Part shown: positions 62,281-64,000 of the stretch, in pieces
Position numbering within the stretch: the first letter of the stretch is position 1
How the letters are laid out: the number at the start of each line of letters is the position of its first letter
Assembly: GCA_018398805.1 (NCBI GenBank)
Contig: JAGFBZ010000814.1
Span: 4,077,001 to 4,141,000 of the forward strand
DNA: 64,000 nt
Source: Hirundichthys speculiger
Lineage: Eukaryota; Chordata; Actinopteri; Beloniformes; Exocoetidae
Reading direction: 5' to 3'
Translations under genes and position numbers: made by a program
The notes under the pieces: model-generated
Seen by the model: the letters and a program-made list of their open reading frames with translations, nothing else
What the model was told of the DNA's origin: nothing
The model's database searches: none

Positions 62281-62515
62281 CTTATAACGCAGTTTCTTCA
62301 GCCCTCTCTCGTCTCAGAGAGCCAAGGTCATAGTCCTCATAACCCAGTTTCTTCAGCCCTCTCTCGTCTCAGAGAGCTGAGGTTGTTTCTCTTATAATGC
62401 AGGTTCTTCAGCCCTCTCTCGTCTCAGAGAGCCGAGGTCATTCTTCTTATAATTCAATTTCTTCAGCCCTCTCTCGTCTCAGAGAGAGCTGAGGTCGTTT
62501 CTCTTATCACCATCC
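62241..62515 (-). repeat. Five tandem copies of a 55-bp unit upstream of env
   Basis: CTTCAGCCCTCTCTCGTCTC recurs at 62241, 62296, 62351, 62406 and 62461, exactly 55 bp apart. The fifth copy has a 2-bp AG insertion. Each unit holds a small hairpin, CTCTCT-CGTCTC-AGAGAG. Because 55 is not a multiple of three, successive copies fall in different frames. The env frame reads through only the copy nearest env (LRRERAEETALSEE), and stops occur in the next copy. Confidence 0.95.
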
Positions 62516-62639
62516 CTTCATCAGTGGCTAGTCTGACATGGGATGGCGGGGGTCCTCTGCCACTAGCCATCTTCGGTTCCTGGTTCCTTCTAGCTTGAAA
62601 TCGGCAGTTGCTCCACTCTCTGGATCCCTCTCCTCTTCA

Positions 62640-63136
62640 GTAACTTCCTATTACCGTCTAATATCTGCCGAACTATGTTGGTTTTCTTCTCCATGGCTTT
62701 CCCTGCCCCATAACCCAACATAGAGCGCACACACCAACAGGTATTCCTCTCTTTTCTTCCCTGTTATCTCCATAACACGGTACTTCTGATGGTCCGGCCT
62801 TCAACCCATTCCTCTTCTCCCTGCATTGTATTGCCCTCACACAACGCAGTTTCGCAGAACATGGCGTATCTGGCTTCAGGCGATCCAGAGCTGTTGCCTC
62901 TCCAATTCCCTCCATGTGGGGAGCGTGCCTACATGACCCAGCGCTCCCTGCGCGGCCAGTACCACCTCCCTCACATCTCCTGTTGGGACCACCCGGCCTC
63001 TAGGTGTCCTGTCCCATTTCTCCATCACGACAAAGACAAGTCTTCTCTCTTGTACGTAGCGGTCCACTTCCTTGTTTCCCCGCCCGTGTGTTCCTTCTTC
63101 GGCATGTGCCCTTTGCCGCAGCACATCCAATTCCAT
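62640..63136 (-). pseudogene. pol: Retroviral integrase remnant (zinc-binding domain)
   Basis: One - strand frame reads RGRVVPTGDVREVVLAAQ, then GALGHVGTLPTWRELERQQL, a stop (62876-62878), RHVLRNCVV, a second stop (62837-62839), and GQYNAG. This is the H-H-C-C zinc-finger layout of retroviral integrases. The first His is Gln (62948-62950), the second is the His of LGH (62933-62935), the first Cys is in NCVV, and the second Cys position is a stop codon. After it, GKKREEYLLVC (about 62760-62725, another frame) looks like the start of the catalytic core. The Asp-Asp-Glu residues cannot be confirmed. Confidence 0.75.
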
Positions 63137-63352
63137 GTTCAGCCATAACTCAGCTATCTATGTTTTTTCCTTTTCTCTCCTAAATCATGGTGAGCTAATG
63201 TTCTACTTTTAGCTCCTTTGAACCCATTTGCCTCACAGATAGCGATATCTTCCGTCTCACTTCAATTATCTCACCAATACAGAGACACCATACCCCCTCC
63301 TTCGTTTCACACCTTCAGCACAGCGTCATCATCCTCACCACTCACCTTCATC

Positions 63353-63400
63353 AGCAACCTCACCTCCGCTAGCAACCTCACCCCCACTAGCAACCTCGCC
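63353..63400 (-). repeat. 18-bp tandem repeat, 2.7 copies
   Basis: AGCAACCTCACCTCCGCT, AGCAACCTCACCCCCACT and AGCAACCTCGCC on the + strand. In one - strand frame they read EVASGG repeats. It lies in the collapsed RT-to-integrase interval. Confidence 0.85.
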
Positions 63401-63424
63401 ATGAGACTCCCGGGTTCCAGTCTT

Positions 63425-63673
63425 TCAGCTGCATGAATGGCCCTCTTCAGGCCTTTCAGAGGCCTTTGGTCGACGGCCGTCCAGGCTCAGCTGCCGAAAC
63501 TCTTCTTTCTTCTCAGACTTGAACTTCTTAACCTGCAGAGTCTCCAGAGACCCCTGTGGGTGGATGAGGCCCGCCTGATTGGTGGTTGAGTGTCGGTTGA
63601 GGGCCTTAACGTTGATCACCGGTCTCCAGCCTGATCCAGGAGGGTCGTTGTCTCCTCTGTCCTTGGCGGACAA
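63425..63673 (-). pseudogene. pol: RT-like fragment (WRPVINVKALNR motif)
   Basis: The - strand frame contains PPGSGWRPVINVKALNRHST, which resembles the fingers motif of reverse transcriptases (W-R-P-V-x-N-x-K-x-L-N). It then continues for 60 residues without RT similarity. It lies 3' of the protease in the proviral direction, where RT should begin. No catalytic YxDD box follows. It could be this provirus's RT start after a large deletion, or a fragment of another element such as a DIRS-like RT. Confidence 0.45.
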
Positions 63674-63839
63674 TCACTTAGTTGGCCGGTCACTCTTACC
63701 ATCCGTTTACTGGCTGTTGTTTCTACTCGGGTTGGTTCTATACGAACTGACCTTGACTGCAGCAGATTCCACCGCTTCTTCACAGAGGCCCCCATTCTTT
63801 CTGGGTTTCTTCAATTCTCTTACTATAATCAGATTTTTT

Positions 63840-64000
63840 CGGGCCTAGTACCCACACCATTCCTTTCCACGCTTCAATTGGCACCTCTTTGATGGTTCCG
63901 GTGACAATTTGGATCTTCGGGTGGGGAGGGGGTGTCCTACTGTCTCAAGGCTCCTGCGGGTCATCGACACCTCAGCTCCAGTGTCCACCAGATATGGGAT
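63840..64000 (-). pseudogene. pro: Retroviral aspartic protease, partial and frameshifted
   Basis: The frame entering at 64000 reads IPYLVDTGAEVSMTRR. LVDTGA at about 63991-63974 is the retroviral/retropepsin active-site signature. The frame shifts by one at a C/G-rich run (about 63919-63938), after which another frame gives KIQIVTGTIKEVPIEAW and GMVWVLGPK, the flap-side part of such proteases. The N-terminus, gag and the 5' LTR lie beyond the window. Confidence 0.8.

Noticed and set aside
62241..62515. 55-bp repeats as a CRISPR-like array
   Set aside because: Units are contiguous with no unique spacers, inside a vertebrate provirus; it is a plain tandem repeat.

Overview
This window looks like vertebrate, most likely percomorph teleost, genomic DNA. 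The evidence is two spliced exons of a conserved vertebrate gene in a large AT-rich non-coding background. That background is loaded with fish-typical repeats: Tc1/mariner and hAT DNA transposons, L2-like LINEs, tRNA-derived SINEs, many CA, AT, TATC and ATT microsatellites, and one degenerate endogenous retrovirus. I see no prokaryotic operons, CRISPR arrays, rRNA genes or functional tRNA genes.

Host gene. Only two convincing host coding pieces are present, both on the + strand: 38807-39025 (73 codons) and 50664-50783 (40 codons). Both are phase 0, have clean AG/GT splice borders and join in frame across an 11.6-kb intron. They match the central part of FAM172A (ARB2A), an Arb2-domain protein linked to Argonaute and co-transcriptional splicing control. 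The second exon carries the HSYGG nucleophile-elbow-like motif. The gene's other exons lie outside the window, so 1-38806 and 50784 to at least about 57.6 kb are best read as its introns.

Repeat layout. 1.6-3.1 kb: a TIR element with a 147-bp near-perfect palindrome. 3.7-4.3 and 8.7-9.2 kb: hAT-type non-autonomous elements, the second with a perfect 8-bp target duplication. 6.3-6.8 kb: a MITE-like repeat. 7.6-7.8 kb: an inverted SINE. 14.1-14.8 kb: microsatellites plus DNA-transposon ends. 21.0-23.4 kb: a Tc1 helix-turn-helix remnant, a LINE, a Tc1 transposase remnant and a TATC array. 30.5-31.6 and 42.8-43.3 kb: two copies of one degenerate DNA-transposon family. 40.67-41.87 kb: a nearly full-length non-coding Tc1/mariner element with long TIRs and TA target sites. 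47.96-48.28 kb: AT microsatellites enclosed by an inverted repeat. 48.35-48.55 kb: a SINE. 51.8-55.2 kb: an L2-like LINE cut up by three nested insertions and one inverted internal segment. 55.9-56.3 kb: a SINE interrupted between its A and B boxes. 56.5-56.9 kb: a LINE remnant on the - strand.

Endogenous retrovirus (57.6 kb to the window end, - strand). Reading from high to low coordinates: a protease with a DTGA active-site motif (frameshifted), an RT-like motif, an integrase zinc-finger remnant with a substituted ligand and two stops, a 5 x 55-bp tandem array, an envelope gene spread over three frames, about 700 bp of unassigned sequence, a polypurine tract, and a probable 2.0-kb LTR with CCAAT, TATA and poly(A) signals. 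Most of RT and RNase H is missing. Gag and the other LTR would lie beyond 64000. The provirus is defective as read here.

Several unique, non-repetitive stretches (for example 16.7-17.0, 25.1-25.25, 26.1-26.4, 28.86-29.0 and 46.46-46.64 kb) look like candidate conserved intronic regulatory elements. That is inference from composition and motifs only.
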